From positions 2,460,240 to 2,524,239 of the forward strand of contig NZ_MPNU01000001.1 of the NCBI RefSeq assembly GCF_001896205.1: a stretch of 64,000 nt of DNA, read 5' to 3'. A program made the translations under genes and the position numbers. The notes under the pieces are model-generated. The model had not been told where the DNA came from. It saw nothing but the letters and a program-made list of their open reading frames with translations, and made no database searches. The stretch is from Edwardsiella piscicida. Its GTDB lineage: Bacteria; Pseudomonadota; Gammaproteobacteria; Enterobacterales; Enterobacteriaceae. Below, piece by piece: positions 1-8,714 of the stretch; position 1 is the first letter of the stretch; every line of letters starts with the position of its first letter.

Positions 1-810
1 ATGCCAAACGTCCGGGCCGGTCCAGCCCAGATCGTGCGCATACTCCGCCGGCGTCATGCCAAAGTGGCGCTGGCTGTAGCTGACGTCGTTATCATTCTCC
101 GCCAGATGGGTATGCAGCGAAACACCGTGCTGACGCGCCAGCTGCGCACTCTTTTTCATCAGCTCTCGACTGACGGAAAAGGGCGAGCAAGGCGCCAACG
201 CGATGCGCAGCATGCTGAAGCGCGCCGCATCATGGTAGGCCTGGATCAGCCGCAGCGAATCCTCCAGAATCGCCTCCTCACGCTCTACCAGCGCATCGGG
301 CGGCAGGCCGCCGCGGCTGCGTCCCAGGCTCATGCTGCCGCGACAGGCGTGAAAACGCATGCCGATTTCGCGCGCCGCGTCGATGCTGTCATCCAGGCGA
401 CAGCCGTTGGGAAACAGGTACAGGTGGTCGCTGGAGGTCGTGCAGCCGGAGAGCATCAGCTCCGCCATCGCCGTCTGGGCCGAGATATAAATCATCTCCG
501 GCGTCAGGCGCCCCCACACCGGGTACAGCGTCTCCAGCCAGGAGAACAGCTCGGCATCCTGAGCACCGGGCAGCGCTCGGGTCAGGGTTTGGAACATATG
601 GTGATGGGTGTTCACCATCCCCGGGATCACTACGTGCCCGCGCAGATCCAACTCCTCGTCGGCGCCGGCGGCCAATAGCTCGCTGCCGCCGACCGCCACA
701 ATGCGGCATCCCTCCACCAGCATGCAGCCACCGCGGATCTCCCGGCGCCGATCGTCCATCGTGACCAGCAGATCGGCATTCTTAATCACCAGCGTCTTCT
801 TCGTGTGCAT
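1..810 (-). CDS. 8-oxoguanine deaminase (amidohydrolase family), 3' end outside window
   Basis: The reverse strand encodes an amidohydrolase that starts at the ATG at 810 (GAGGGGA-type ribosome site just upstream) and is still open at position 1, so about 270 residues are visible. It contains the metal-binding motif VNTHHHMFQTLTR near residue 65, followed by PGAQDAELFSWLETLYPVW. In family terms these point to cytosolic 8-oxoguanine deaminase, of the triazine hydrolase/guanine deaminase type, which converts 8-oxoguanine to urate. A second metal site appears as SLHTHLAEN near residue 240. The gene lies 107 bp downstream of a urate-type permease on the same strand, which fits a purine-salvage pair. 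A related guanine or isoguanine deaminase is the main alternative. Confidence 0.82.
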   Translation of the reverse strand, partial: MHTKKTLVIKNADLLVTMDDRRREIRGGCMLVEGCRIVAVGGSELLAAGADEELDLRGHVVIPGMVNTHHHMFQTLTRALPGAQDAELFSWLETLYPVWGRLTPEMIYISAQTAMAELMLSGCTTSSDHLYLFPNGCRLDDSIDAAREIGMRFHACRGSMSLGRSRGGLPPDALVEREEAILEDSLRLIQAYHDAARFSMLRIALAPCSPFSVSRELMKKSAQLARQHGVSLHTHLAENDNDVSYSQRHFGMTPAEYAHDLGWTGPDVWH

Positions 811-917
811 CGCTTTCCCCTCTGCGGGCGAGCGCATCCGCTGCGCGCCGCTCCGCGGCTGATTTAACGGTGCCATAGCCCCAGCGGCGGCCTACGGCAT
901 CTGAGCGCCTACGGCGC

Positions 918-2324
918 CTAAGAGGCCTGTGATGAGTCGGCCTGGCGGGCCGCCCGCCGCTCGGCGCGCATTTTGACGACGCGCTCATCGCGCTGATAGC
1001 CGTTAAAGAACAGATTCAGAGCGACGGCGCTAACGCTGGCCAGCAGGATTCCACTGTGCAGCAGCGGCTGCAGGACGGGTGGCAGCTGGCTAAAGAAGTG
1101 ACTCGATACCGTCGGGATCATCCCGACCCCCAGGCTAATGGCGACGATATACAGATTAAACCGGTTATGGCTGAAGTCCGTACGCGCCAGAATACGGATC
1201 CCGGTGGCCAGGACCATGCCAAACATCACGATCCCGGCGCCACCCAGCACAAACTGCGGCACCGAGGCCACGATCACCGACATCTTGGGGATCAGCCCGA
1301 ACAGCAGCAGGATGACGCCGGACATCACGCAGACCCAGCGGCTGGCGACCCCGGTCACGCTCACCAGACCGACGTTCTGCGAAAAGGAGGTGTGCGGAAA
1401 ACTGTTAAACATGCCGCCGATAATGGTGCCGATGCCATCCACCCGCAGGCCGCGCACGATATCGTGCTGCTTGGCCGGGCGGCCAACGATGTCGCCCAGC
1501 GCCAGAAACATCCCCATCGATTCGATAAAGGTAATCAACATCACCACCGTCAACGTCACGATGGAGACCGGCTCGAAGGTGGGCCAGCCAAAGGCAAAGG
1601 GGTGGATCGGCGCGAACCAGGCGGCGTCGCTCAGCCCGTCAAAGCTGACCTCCCCCAGCCACAGCGCCACCAGGAAACCGAAGACGATGCCCAGCAGCAC
1701 CGAAATATTGCCGAGAAAGCCCTTGGCATAGCGGGTCACCAGCAGGATAAACACCAGCACCAGCAGCGAGGTCCCCAGATACAGCGGGCTGCCGTAGTCC
1801 GGATTCCCCTTGCCCCCCGCCGCCCAGTCGATCCCCACCTGCATAATGCTGATGCCGATGGAGGTGATCACGACCCCGGTCACCACGTTGGGAAACAGCG
1901 GCATCAGGCGCCCGACCAGCGGGACCATCAGGGTCGCCAGAATCCCCGAGGCGATGGTCGCGCCAAAGATCCCGGTCAGGCCGATGGTGGGATCCGCGCC
2001 AATCGCCAGCAGCGGCGTGACGGCGGCGAAGGTAACCGACATGATCACCGGCAGGCGGATACCGGCAAAGCGACCGATCCCCAGGCACTGCAGCAGGGTC
2101 ACTACGCCGCAGCAGAACAGATCGGAGCTGATCAGAAAGGCGATTTGATCTTTGGGCAGGCCGAGGCTGCCGCCGATCACCAACGGCACCGCCACGGCAC
2201 CGGCATACATCACCAGCACATGCTGCAATCCTAGGGTAAACAGCTGCACGATAGGCAGCTTACGCTCAACTTCATCGACAGGCTGCGCAGCACTTTCCGC
2301 TGGCGGATTCTTCATGACGCTCAT
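918..2324 (-). CDS. uacT: Uric acid/xanthine:H+ symporter, NCS2 (NAT) family
   Basis: A 468-residue inner-membrane purine permease with about 14 hydrophobic segments. The N-terminal GLQHVLVMYAGAVAVPL and the NAT signature SFSQNVGLVSVTG near residue 317 are clear. From memory it is very close to E. coli UacT (YgfU), the proton-coupled urate carrier, and less close to XanP or XanQ. The ATG at 2324 is chosen because an AAGGAG site lies about 10 bases upstream; an in-frame ATG at 2315 is possible. It is the upstream gene of a probable two-gene unit with the deaminase. E. coli has no such pair after ycbJ, so this is a lineage-specific insertion. Substrate choice between urate and xanthine is inference. 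Confidence 0.85.
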   Translation of the reverse strand: MSVMKNPPAESAAQPVDEVERKLPIVQLFTLGLQHVLVMYAGAVAVPLVIGGSLGLPKDQIAFLISSDLFCCGVVTLLQCLGIGRFAGIRLPVIMSVTFAAVTPLLAIGADPTIGLTGIFGATIASGILATLMVPLVGRLMPLFPNVVTGVVITSIGISIMQVGIDWAAGGKGNPDYGSPLYLGTSLLVLVFILLVTRYAKGFLGNISVLLGIVFGFLVALWLGEVSFDGLSDAAWFAPIHPFAFGWPTFEPVSIVTLTVVMLITFIESMGMFLALGDIVGRPAKQHDIVRGLRVDGIGTIIGGMFNSFPHTSFSQNVGLVSVTGVASRWVCVMSGVILLLFGLIPKMSVIVASVPQFVLGGAGIVMFGMVLATGIRILARTDFSHNRFNLYIVAISLGVGMIPTVSSHFFSQLPPVLQPLLHSGILLASVSAVALNLFFNGYQRDERVVKMRAERRAARQADSSQAS

Positions 2325-2734
2325 GGACTCATCACTCCTTACGGCGCGGCGGCGTCCGCCGTCGGCTACGATTCGAGAGGCATTCGCTTCCCCTAGCTCA
2401 GGCGCGCTCCATCACTGCGCACGGCGCCGCGCGCAGTGATGGAAGACACCTATATCATGGCATCTGCCGCATCCCGCTCTCGCCGGACGCTGGCGTTATC
2501 ACCATGCACAGAGCATGCGCATTTGCCGTCTAAAACGGCATTCAGAGTAAAATGAAATGAGAATTGAGGAAGGCGTCACACTTATCGCCGACAGCGGCGG
2601 CGCGGCATGACGAGATGGCGGTTAAACGTTTGCGTCGCACTATCAAAGTGGTAGGCGACGTATCATTTTCGATGCGAAAGAGCCTCAAAGTGATTGACGG
2701 CGCGGCGACCCTGCGCCGAGGAACCCAGAGAGCG
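2325..2734. other. 410-bp gene-free region with uacT promoter and a 13-bp hairpin
   Basis: No convincing gene was found between ycbJ and uacT. The region must hold the uacT promoter on the reverse strand. Its clearest structure is a perfect inverted repeat: arms at 2408-2420 and 2431-2443 (TCCATCACTGCGC and its complement) separated by 10 bases. It lies about 85-120 bp upstream of the uacT start and has no T-run, so it looks more like an operator or RNA hairpin than a terminator. Confidence 0.5.
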
Positions 2735-3628
2735 CTATCCCAGCCACGGCAGCAGCTGCTGCGCCGCCCGGGCGAGCACCGCCTGCTCTTGAACCCCCGT
2801 GTGCAGATAGCGGTTGGCCGCCTCCCACAGCATATACAGCCAGCGGCGCGCCATAAACGCCTCGCTGACCGGCGCCTTGCGCAGGTAGCTGCCCAGCAGA
2901 TCGGCCGACATATCGTCCTCGCACAGGCGAAACAGATCGTACTCCCGCGGAGCCCACAGGATCATGCCGGGATTCAGCATCGCCAGCAGCTGATCGCTAC
3001 GGCTCTCTTTCAGCACGCTGCGCAGCGTCAGGTTGCCGTGCACCAGCACCGCGCCATCATCAAAATCCGCGAACAGCGTCGTTAGCTGCGCCTGGCTGCG
3101 CACCAGCGCCCGTCGCACGGGCATCGCTAGCGGCCCCATATGCGCCGCGTCCAGCAGCGATCCGATCACCGTCACCCGCTGCTGATACCACTCGGCCCAG
3201 CCATTCTCCTGCACGCTATCGACGTTACCCACGCAGCCGTGGCTATCGATACGATGCCAGCTCAGCAGCCCCTCAACGATCTGCTCTTTCAGGCTTTCCC
3301 AGCGCGCCGGGGTGCGGGCGGGCGCCTCGGCGGCCACCCCGGAGAGGCGCTCCATCAGCAGCACCTCCTGAAACGGGCTCTGCTGCGTCATCAGTACGCC
3401 GAATACGGCGGGCAGGCGGACGGTCCCCTGACGGGCCAGCATCGAGAGCTTATAGGCCTCCTGCTGCGCCACGCCGCCGCACAGATAGCTTTTCGCCACC
3501 AGCGGGATCGCCGTACCCTGGCGCGTATAGAGCGCATACAGGCGAGCATAGGGTTGCTCGCTGATTTGCACCATCCGCCCCACGGGTTCCCCCAGCGCGG
3601 CGCTTAACTCCGCTTTCAGTTGCTCCAT
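2735..3628 (-). CDS. ycbJ: YcbJ, aminoglycoside-phosphotransferase-fold protein
   Basis: This 297-residue protein has the same length as E. coli YcbJ and a matching sequence (APARTPARWESLKEQIVEG, ILWAPREYDLFRL, C-terminal LLPWLG). It has the APH/choline-kinase fold; the catalytic-loop equivalent near residue 198 reads HGNLTLRS. Active family members have HGD there, the Asp being the catalytic base, and the following metal-binding Asp is not in a standard DFE or DPE context. As I recall, E. coli YcbJ also has HGN, so the change looks ancestral and suggests a non-kinase or altered role. It follows kdsB after a terminator. Function unknown. Confidence 0.85.
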   Translation of the reverse strand: MEQLKAELSAALGEPVGRMVQISEQPYARLYALYTRQGTAIPLVAKSYLCGGVAQQEAYKLSMLARQGTVRLPAVFGVLMTQQSPFQEVLLMERLSGVAAEAPARTPARWESLKEQIVEGLLSWHRIDSHGCVGNVDSVQENGWAEWYQQRVTVIGSLLDAAHMGPLAMPVRRALVRSQAQLTTLFADFDDGAVLVHGNLTLRSVLKESRSDQLLAMLNPGMILWAPREYDLFRLCEDDMSADLLGSYLRKAPVSEAFMARRWLYMLWEAANRYLHTGVQEQAVLARAAQQLLPWLG

Positions 3629-3698
3629 CCGTCATACCCTTTTCGTCACCGGATACTTTATCATGGGCGAGAATGCGCGCCGCCACACGCGCTAAGAT

Positions 3699-3726
3699 CA
3701 AAAAAGCGTGCAATCGCACGCTTTTA
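3699..3726 (-). terminator. Intrinsic terminator after kdsB
   Basis: The palindrome AAAGCGTGC-AATC-GCACGCTTT is followed on the reverse strand by six or more Ts. It lies 28-55 bp past the kdsB stop. It separates the ycaR-kdsB transcript from ycbJ. Confidence 0.85.
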
Positions 3727-3753
3727 CGTTAACTCGCATCACCGCAGGCGCAG

Positions 3754-4515
3754 TCACTCCTGCCCCTGCGATGCCAGGATCGCCCGAACGCAGGCCAGAT
3801 CCTCAGGGGTGTCTACCCCAGTGCCCGGCGCCTGCAGCGCGACGTCTACGTGGATCTTCTCGCCGTACCACAGCACCCGCAGCTGCTCCAGCATCTCAAT
3901 CTGCTCAAGCTGACTGGGCACCCACGTCACATAGCGGCGAATAAAACCGGCGCGATAGGCATAAATGCCGATGTGGCGCAGAAACGTCTGCCCGATCTGA
4001 CTCTGCGAGACGGCAAAGCGATCGCGATCCCAGGGAATCGTGGCGCGCGAGAAATAGAGCGCATAGCCTTGGCTGTCGCGCACCACCTTCACCGCGTTGG
4101 GGTTAAAGGCTTCAGCGGCGTCGTGGATCGGCACCGCCAGCGTCGCCATACCGGCGTCACAGCGCGCCAGGTTCTCCGCCACCTGACGGATAATCTGCGG
4201 CGGGATCAGCGGCTCATCGCCCTGTACGTTGACGATGATGTCGTCATCGGCAAAGCCACAGCGTTCAACCACCTCGGCCAGGCGCTCGGTCCCCGAATGG
4301 TGGTCGGCGCGCGTCATACACACCTCGCCCCCCGCCTGCAGCACGGCGCGCTGCACATCCGGGTGATCGGTCGCCACAATGACCCGCTCAGCGCCAGAGG
4401 CCTGAGCCTGGGCCATCACATGTACCACCATAGGTTTACCGGCGATATCCGCCAGCGGCTTCCCCGGCAGGCGGGTCGATGCATATCGGGATGGGATAAT
4501 AGCAATAAAACTCAT
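3754..4515 (-). CDS. kdsB: 3-deoxy-manno-octulosonate cytidylyltransferase (CMP-Kdo synthetase)
   Basis: KdsB activates Kdo with CTP to CMP-Kdo in the cytoplasm for the lipopolysaccharide inner core. The nucleotide-binding start [16 protein letters not shown], followed by [10 protein letters not shown] and [14 protein letters not shown], is diagnostic. The protein is 253 residues, about 5 longer than in E. coli at the C-terminus. The ATG at 4515 is chosen because it gives the conserved MSFIAIIP start and forms a TGATG overlap with the stop of ycaR, implying translational coupling; a TTG one codon upstream is less likely. Confidence 0.97.
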   Translation of the reverse strand: MSFIAIIPSRYASTRLPGKPLADIAGKPMVVHVMAQAQASGAERVIVATDHPDVQRAVLQAGGEVCMTRADHHSGTERLAEVVERCGFADDDIIVNVQGDEPLIPPQIIRQVAENLARCDAGMATLAVPIHDAAEAFNPNAVKVVRDSQGYALYFSRATIPWDRDRFAVSQSQIGQTFLRHIGIYAYRAGFIRRYVTWVPSQLEQIEMLEQLRVLWYGEKIHVDVALQAPGTGVDTPEDLACVRAILASQGQE

Positions 4516-4691
4516 CAATTCTCTTCCAGCGGCAGGGGTCGGGCCTCGTTTTCCAGCATCACGGGGATGCCGTCGCGCAGCGGAAAGGCCAAACGGTCAA
4601 TTTTACAGACGAGCTCCTGATGCTCTTGGTTAAAAGAGAGCTTTCCGTTACATACCGGGCAGGCAACTATCTCGAGTAAACGGTGATCCAT
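4515..4691 (-). CDS. ycaR: YcaR, Trm112/UPF0434 family small protein
   Basis: A 58-residue protein starting [20 protein letters not shown], matching E. coli YcaR (60 aa). The CPVC pair and a later Cys (LVCKIDR) resemble a partly preserved zinc ribbon of the Trm112 type; the fourth cysteine is missing. The stop codon overlaps the kdsB start (TGATG), so the two are co-translated. E. coli has lpxK-ycaQ just upstream, whereas here two cold-shock genes and about 1.2 kb intervene. The molecular role is not established. Confidence 0.93.
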   Translation of the reverse strand: MDHRLLEIVACPVCNGKLSFNQEHQELVCKIDRLAFPLRDGIPVMLENEARPLPLEEN

Positions 4692-4939
4692 GCGTAAAGG
4701 GTCCTACTGATTTTGCTATCCAAAAGTAGCGCTAGCATACCCCCTTCGGGGGAATTAATCATCCGCTGGCGCAGCCCAGGGGGCGCAGAATGCAGCCCAG
4801 TGAACGTCAGCGCGCTACGGCGTGATTCACTATGATGCAAATCAGGATGCTGCGCTATCGCAAAATCTGAAAACATGAAGTTGTTGACGAAAATCAGGTG
4901 AATCAATACGCGGGGGAGCGAGGGGGAAAGGCGCTATCA

Positions 4940-4980
4940 GCAGCCAGCGTGGAGACGTGTGTAGGGAAAACGCTGGCTGC
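4940..4980 (-). terminator. Hairpin downstream of the divergent csp gene
   Basis: A perfect 11-bp inverted repeat (GCAGCCAGCGT at 4940-4950, complement at 4970-4980, 19-base loop) begins 9 bp past the stop of the cold-shock gene at 4989. There is no T-run after it, so it may act as a weak or Rho-assisted terminator, or protect the 3' end. It also sits in the leader region upstream of ycaR. Confidence 0.45.
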
Positions 4981-4988
4981 ACGGTACA

Positions 4989-5198
4989 TCAGTAGGCGAT
5001 CACATCTTCCGCCATCTGACTGCGGCGACCGCGCGGCGTCGAAAACTCGACCCGCTGCCCTTCGCGCAGCAGCTTATTGCGCGCGCTGGCGATACCGGTC
5101 CGGTTGACGTACAGATCGTCACCGCCGTCCAGAGGAGAGATTACGCCCAGACCCGCACTCGGGTCATACCACTTCACGAAACCCATTTTTAATGTCAT
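4989..5198 (-). CDS. Divergent cold-shock-domain protein
   Basis: A 69-residue protein (MTLKMGFVKWYDPSAGLGVI) with the length and end (MAEDVIAY) of a single cold-shock domain. The ATG at 5198 is preferred because AAGGA lies about 8 bases upstream; the longer reading frame lacks this. The RNA-binding surface is altered: RNP1, normally KGFGFI, reads AGLGVI, and RNP2, normally VFVHF, reads LYVNR. Most stacking aromatics are therefore lost, as in the CspH/CspF-type paralogues. It follows a canonical csp gene in the same orientation. Nucleic-acid binding in the usual mode is doubtful. Confidence 0.8.
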   Translation of the reverse strand: MTLKMGFVKWYDPSAGLGVISPLDGGDDLYVNRTGIASARNKLLREGQRVEFSTPRGRRSQMAEDVIAY

Positions 5199-5305
5199 TT
5201 TACTTATCCTTCTTATCAGTACACCCGCGCGGACATACGCCCTTAGGGTGGTCATGCTCTGTCAAGTTATCGTTATCAACCTCATGAGCCTTGGTGAATT
5301 ACAGA

Positions 5306-5337
5306 TACAAAAAGCCCGCCGTAAGAGGCGGGCTTTC
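5306..5337 (-). terminator. Intrinsic terminator after the CspE-type gene
   Basis: The stem AAAGCCCGCC / GGCGGGCTTT with a 6-base loop is followed on the reverse strand by TTTTTG. It lies about 80 bp downstream of the CspE-type stop and upstream of the divergent csp gene, which therefore probably has its own promoter. Confidence 0.85.
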
Positions 5338-5415
5338 TCGAGAGACAATGCACGTCACGGGCGAACGCATCGCCGCGCTAACGATAAGTGCATTGTCACA
5401 CGTTATGCGATGTAA

Positions 5416-5625
5416 TTACAGCGCAACAACGTTGGCGGCAGCCGGCCCGCGCGGGCTGTCCTGAATGGTGTACTCTACACGCTGGCCTTCAGCCAACGTT
5501 TTGAAACCGTCACCGGTGATGGCAGAAAAATGTACGAAGACATCTTTACCGCCGTCATGCTGCTCGATAAAGCCGAAGCCTTTGCTTTCGTTGAACCACT
5601 TTACCTGACCAGTCTTCTTAGACAT
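5416..5625 (-). CDS. cspE: Cold-shock protein, CspE/CspC type
   Basis: A canonical 69-residue cold-shock domain: [20 protein letters not shown] contains RNP1 (KGFGFI), followed by DVFVHFSAI (RNP2) and the conserved end PAAANVVAL. Such proteins bind single-stranded RNA and DNA, act as RNA chaperones and transcription antiterminators. The ATG at 5625 has AAGGTAA upstream; a longer start is not supported. A roughly 300-bp gene-free leader precedes it, as is common for csp genes with regulated 5' UTRs. CspE and CspC cannot be separated by sequence alone, so the letter is tentative. Confidence 0.9.
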   Translation of the reverse strand: MSKKTGQVKWFNESKGFGFIEQHDGGKDVFVHFSAITGDGFKTLAEGQRVEYTIQDSPRGPAAANVVAL

Positions 5626-5931
5626 TTGAATTACCTTAAATTTTAACTGAAATTGCCCCATCGGGGGGTTAGGCCGAATGCAGAAACTAACTTATGGGTG
5701 GCACTAAGAAGAGGGTTCTCGAACAAGCGGAATCACCAAGGATAACGTCTTAAAAGAGTAACAGCTTTATTCTCATGTCGTACATAAATCGGGTCTGTTT
5801 TACAGGCCGAGACCATTTACGCATAAACGCCGCGATTGAGCAAGTCGTTTTTTGCCTTAAAATTTCCCTTTTAAAATATTTACCGCCTAAACGACCGGCG
5901 CGACGGCGCCCTGCCGCCGCCGCGGACGGCC
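5626..5931 (-). promoter_or_regulatory. Gene-free leader/promoter region of the CspE-type gene
   Basis: About 306 bp between lpxK and the csp gene hold no gene. The stretch 5755-5890 is AT-rich compared with the flanks, consistent with a promoter and a long structured 5' UTR. I could not assign -35 and -10 elements with confidence. Confidence 0.4.
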
Positions 5932-6927
5932 CTAACCGCGCGGCCGCGCCGCAATCAGCGCGGTGATACGCGCCAGCAGACGCTCGCCGGCCTCCGCGGG
6001 CAGCGTCGCGCTGACCGGCAGATACCACCAGTTGTCTTGGGCAAAGGCGCGACATTTCACCGCGTCTTTTTCGGTCATCAGCAGCGGCTGCGCCTGCGGC
6101 GTCAGCGCCGTCAGCGCCTGCGCCTGATACGCCTGGTGATCGGCAAAGGCATGGCTCGCCTGCAGCGGGATCCCCAGCTGTGTCAGGGTATGAAAAAAGC
6201 GCGGCGGATGGCCAATCCCGGCCATGGCGACAACCGGCGTCACAAACTGCGCCGCCGCACGCCGCTCCCCGCTGCGCAGGTTGACCAGCGTATGGCCAGC
6301 CAACGACATCGGGATCTCGCCGGATCGGGGCGTGCCGCCGTTGACGATCACCGCATCGACGCTGCGCAGCCGAGCGGCCCGCTCGCGCATCGGCCCGGCC
6401 GGCAGCCACCAGCCGTTGCCAAAGCGGCGCTCCCCGTCGACCACCACCAGCTCCATATCGCGCGCCAGCGCATAGTGCTGCAGGCCATCGTCGGTGATCA
6501 CCACGTCCAGCGGCCCCTGGGCCAGCAGCGCCTGCACCGCCGCGCTGCGCTGCGGCGCCACCGCCACCCGGGCACCGGTGCGCTGGGCTATCAGCAGCGG
6601 CTCATCGCCGCACTCCGCGCTGCGGGTATCCGGCCCCAGCACCAGCGGATAGTGCGCGGCCCGGCCACCGTAGCCGCGCGAGACCACCCCGACCCGGTAG
6701 CCACGCTGCTGCAGCTGCTCAACTAGCCAGATCACCAGCGGCGTCTTGCCATTGCCCCCGGCGGTTAGGTTCCCCACCACCACCAGCGGCAGCGGCGCCC
6801 GCCAGACCCGCAGCCAACCGCGGCGGTAGGCCTCACGGCGCAGCAGCGCCACCAGGCCATACAGCCAGGAGAGCGGCAGCAGCAGCAGATACAGCGGCGA
6901 TCGCCCAGACCAGATCCGCGCGATCAT
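5932..6927 (-). CDS. lpxK: Tetraacyldisaccharide 4'-kinase
   Basis: LpxK phosphorylates the 4' position of the lipid A disaccharide precursor at the inner leaflet of the inner membrane. The 331-residue protein has an N-terminal membrane segment ([20 protein letters not shown]), the P-loop [12 protein letters not shown] near residue 52 and VVSRGYGG. The later ITDDGLQHY motif is typical for the family. The ATG overlaps the msbA stop by 4 bp (ATGA), so the two are translated together, as in E. coli. The essential downstream partner ycaR-kdsB is displaced by the csp genes. Confidence 0.97.
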   Translation of the reverse strand: MIARIWSGRSPLYLLLLPLSWLYGLVALLRREAYRRGWLRVWRAPLPLVVVGNLTAGGNGKTPLVIWLVEQLQQRGYRVGVVSRGYGGRAAHYPLVLGPDTRSAECGDEPLLIAQRTGARVAVAPQRSAAVQALLAQGPLDVVITDDGLQHYALARDMELVVVDGERRFGNGWWLPAGPMRERAARLRSVDAVIVNGGTPRSGEIPMSLAGHTLVNLRSGERRAAAQFVTPVVAMAGIGHPPRFFHTLTQLGIPLQASHAFADHQAYQAQALTALTPQAQPLLMTEKDAVKCRAFAQDNWWYLPVSATLPAEAGERLLARITALIAARPRG

Positions 6928-8678
6928 TGGCCGAACTGCATCCGGTAGAGCTGGGCATAAACGCCGTCGCTGTCCAGCAGCGTGCGGTGGTTGCCGCGCT
7001 CCACAATACAGCCGTCCTCCACAACCAGGATCTCGTCGGCGCTCTCGATGGTCGAGAGGCGATGGGCGATCACCAGCGAGGTCCGGTTTTTCTGCAGCTC
7101 ATCCAGCGCCGCCTGAATCGCGCGCTCGGACTCAGTATCCAGCGCCGAGGTCGCCTCATCGAGGATCAGGATCGGGCAGTCGCGCAGCAGCGCTCGGGCA
7201 ATCGCGATACGCTGGCGCTGACCGCCGGAGAGCATCACGCCGTTCTCCCCGATGATGGTATCCAACCCCTGCGGCATTTTATCGATAAAGTCCATCGCAT
7301 AGGCCAAACGCGCCGCGTGCTCGATCTCCTCACGGGTGTAGGTATTATCACGCGCATAGGCGATGTTGTTGGCGATGGTATCGTTAAACAGGTGCACGCT
7401 CTGTGAAACCAGCGCCACCTGATCGCGCAGCGAGCTCAGGGTATATTCACGCAGATCGTGTCCATCGATCAGGATCGTCCCCTGCTGAATGTCATAGAAG
7501 CGCGTCAGCAAATGCGCGATGGTCGACTTCCCGGAGCCGGAGCGGCCCACCAGCGCCACCGTCTTGCTGGCCGGAATGGTCAGGCTGATATCGCGCAGCG
7601 CCGGCACCTCTTTGCCCTGATAGGTAAAGGTCACCTGCTTGAAATGGATATCCCCTTTGGCGTGATCTGCCGTCAGCACGCGCTTGCCTTCGTCTTTCTC
7701 CTGCTCCAAATCCAGAATGGCGAACAGGGTCTGACAGGCCGCCATACCGCGCTGGAACTGCGAGTTGACGTTGGTCAGCGACTTCAGCGGACGCATCAGG
7801 GCGATCATGGAAGAGAACACCACGGTAATGGTCCCGGCGGTCAGCGTATCCATCACGCTCGGAAAACTGGCGGCGTAGAGGACGAAGGCCAGCGAAAACG
7901 AGGCGATAAGCTGGATGATCGGGTCAGAGATCGACGACGCCGTCACCATCTTCATGCTCTGCTGACGCATGTGATTGCTCACCTGGTTGAAGCGCTCGCT
8001 CTCGACCTTCTGCCCGCCGAAGATCAGCACCTCTTTGTGCCCCTTCAGCATCTGCTCCGCGCTGGCGGTCACCTGCCCCATGGAGCTCTGCATATTCTTA
8101 CTGATGTTGCGAAAGCGCTTGGAGACATAGCGGATCGCGAACGACACGATCGGCGCCAAAACGATCAGGATCACCGACAGCTGCCAGCTGTAGTAAAACA
8201 TCAGGCAGAACAGCGCGATAATCGAAGCCCCTTCGCGCACCACGGTGATCAGCGCGCCGGAGGAGGAGGAGGCCACCTGCTCGGAGTCATAGGTGATGCG
8301 CGACAGCAGCGTCCCGGTCGACTGTTGGTCGAAGAACGAGACCGGCATGCCCATCATGTGGGAAAACAGGCCGCGGCGCATATTCATCACCACCTTGCCG
8401 GACACCCAGGACACGCAGTACGAGGAGACAAAGCCGGACAGGCCGCGCAGCACCATCAGCCCGATAACGGCAAAAGGCATCCACTTAAGGATGTCGGACC
8501 CCGCCTTACCAAACCCGTCGTCCAGCAGCGGCTTAAGCAACGACAGCATGTAGGCATCGCTGGCCGCGTTGATCACCAACGCCACCGACGCCACGATGAG
8601 CCCCGCTTTAAAGGGAGCGATCATCGGCCACAGCCGACGAAACGTCTGCCAGGTCGAGAGATCTTTATCATTCAGCAT
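6924..8678 (-). CDS. msbA: Lipid A export ATP-binding/permease protein MsbA
   Basis: A 584-residue half-transporter ABC exporter that flips core-lipid A across the inner membrane. Six membrane segments occupy roughly residues 20-310. The nucleotide-binding domain shows Walker [10 protein letters not shown] near 378, the signature [14 protein letters not shown] and Walker [13 protein letters not shown]. Length is close to E. coli MsbA (582). It is followed by lpxK with a 4-bp overlap and preceded 36 bp upstream by comEC. The ribosome site is weak. Confidence 0.98.
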   Translation of the reverse strand: MLNDKDLSTWQTFRRLWPMIAPFKAGLIVASVALVINAASDAYMLSLLKPLLDDGFGKAGSDILKWMPFAVIGLMVLRGLSGFVSSYCVSWVSGKVVMNMRRGLFSHMMGMPVSFFDQQSTGTLLSRITYDSEQVASSSSGALITVVREGASIIALFCLMFYYSWQLSVILIVLAPIVSFAIRYVSKRFRNISKNMQSSMGQVTASAEQMLKGHKEVLIFGGQKVESERFNQVSNHMRQQSMKMVTASSISDPIIQLIASFSLAFVLYAASFPSVMDTLTAGTITVVFSSMIALMRPLKSLTNVNSQFQRGMAACQTLFAILDLEQEKDEGKRVLTADHAKGDIHFKQVTFTYQGKEVPALRDISLTIPASKTVALVGRSGSGKSTIAHLLTRFYDIQQGTILIDGHDLREYTLSSLRDQVALVSQSVHLFNDTIANNIAYARDNTYTREEIEHAARLAYAMDFIDKMPQGLDTIIGENGVMLSGGQRQRIAIARALLRDCPILILDEATSALDTESERAIQAALDELQKNRTSLVIAHRLSTIESADEILVVEDGCIVERGNHRTLLDSDGVYAQLYRMQFGQ

Positions 8679-8714
8679 TTAATGAACCAGTTAGGAATGA
8701 AACAGCGGATTATT

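Noticed and set aside
1056-2234. Long forward open frame of 392 codons
   Set aside because: It is antisense to uacT, very rich in His/Gln/Asp/Arg as expected for a mirror of a GC-rich membrane gene, and has no family resemblance.
2564-3085. Forward 173-codon frame between uacT and ycbJ
   Set aside because: Most of it is antisense to ycbJ and it lacks any family similarity.
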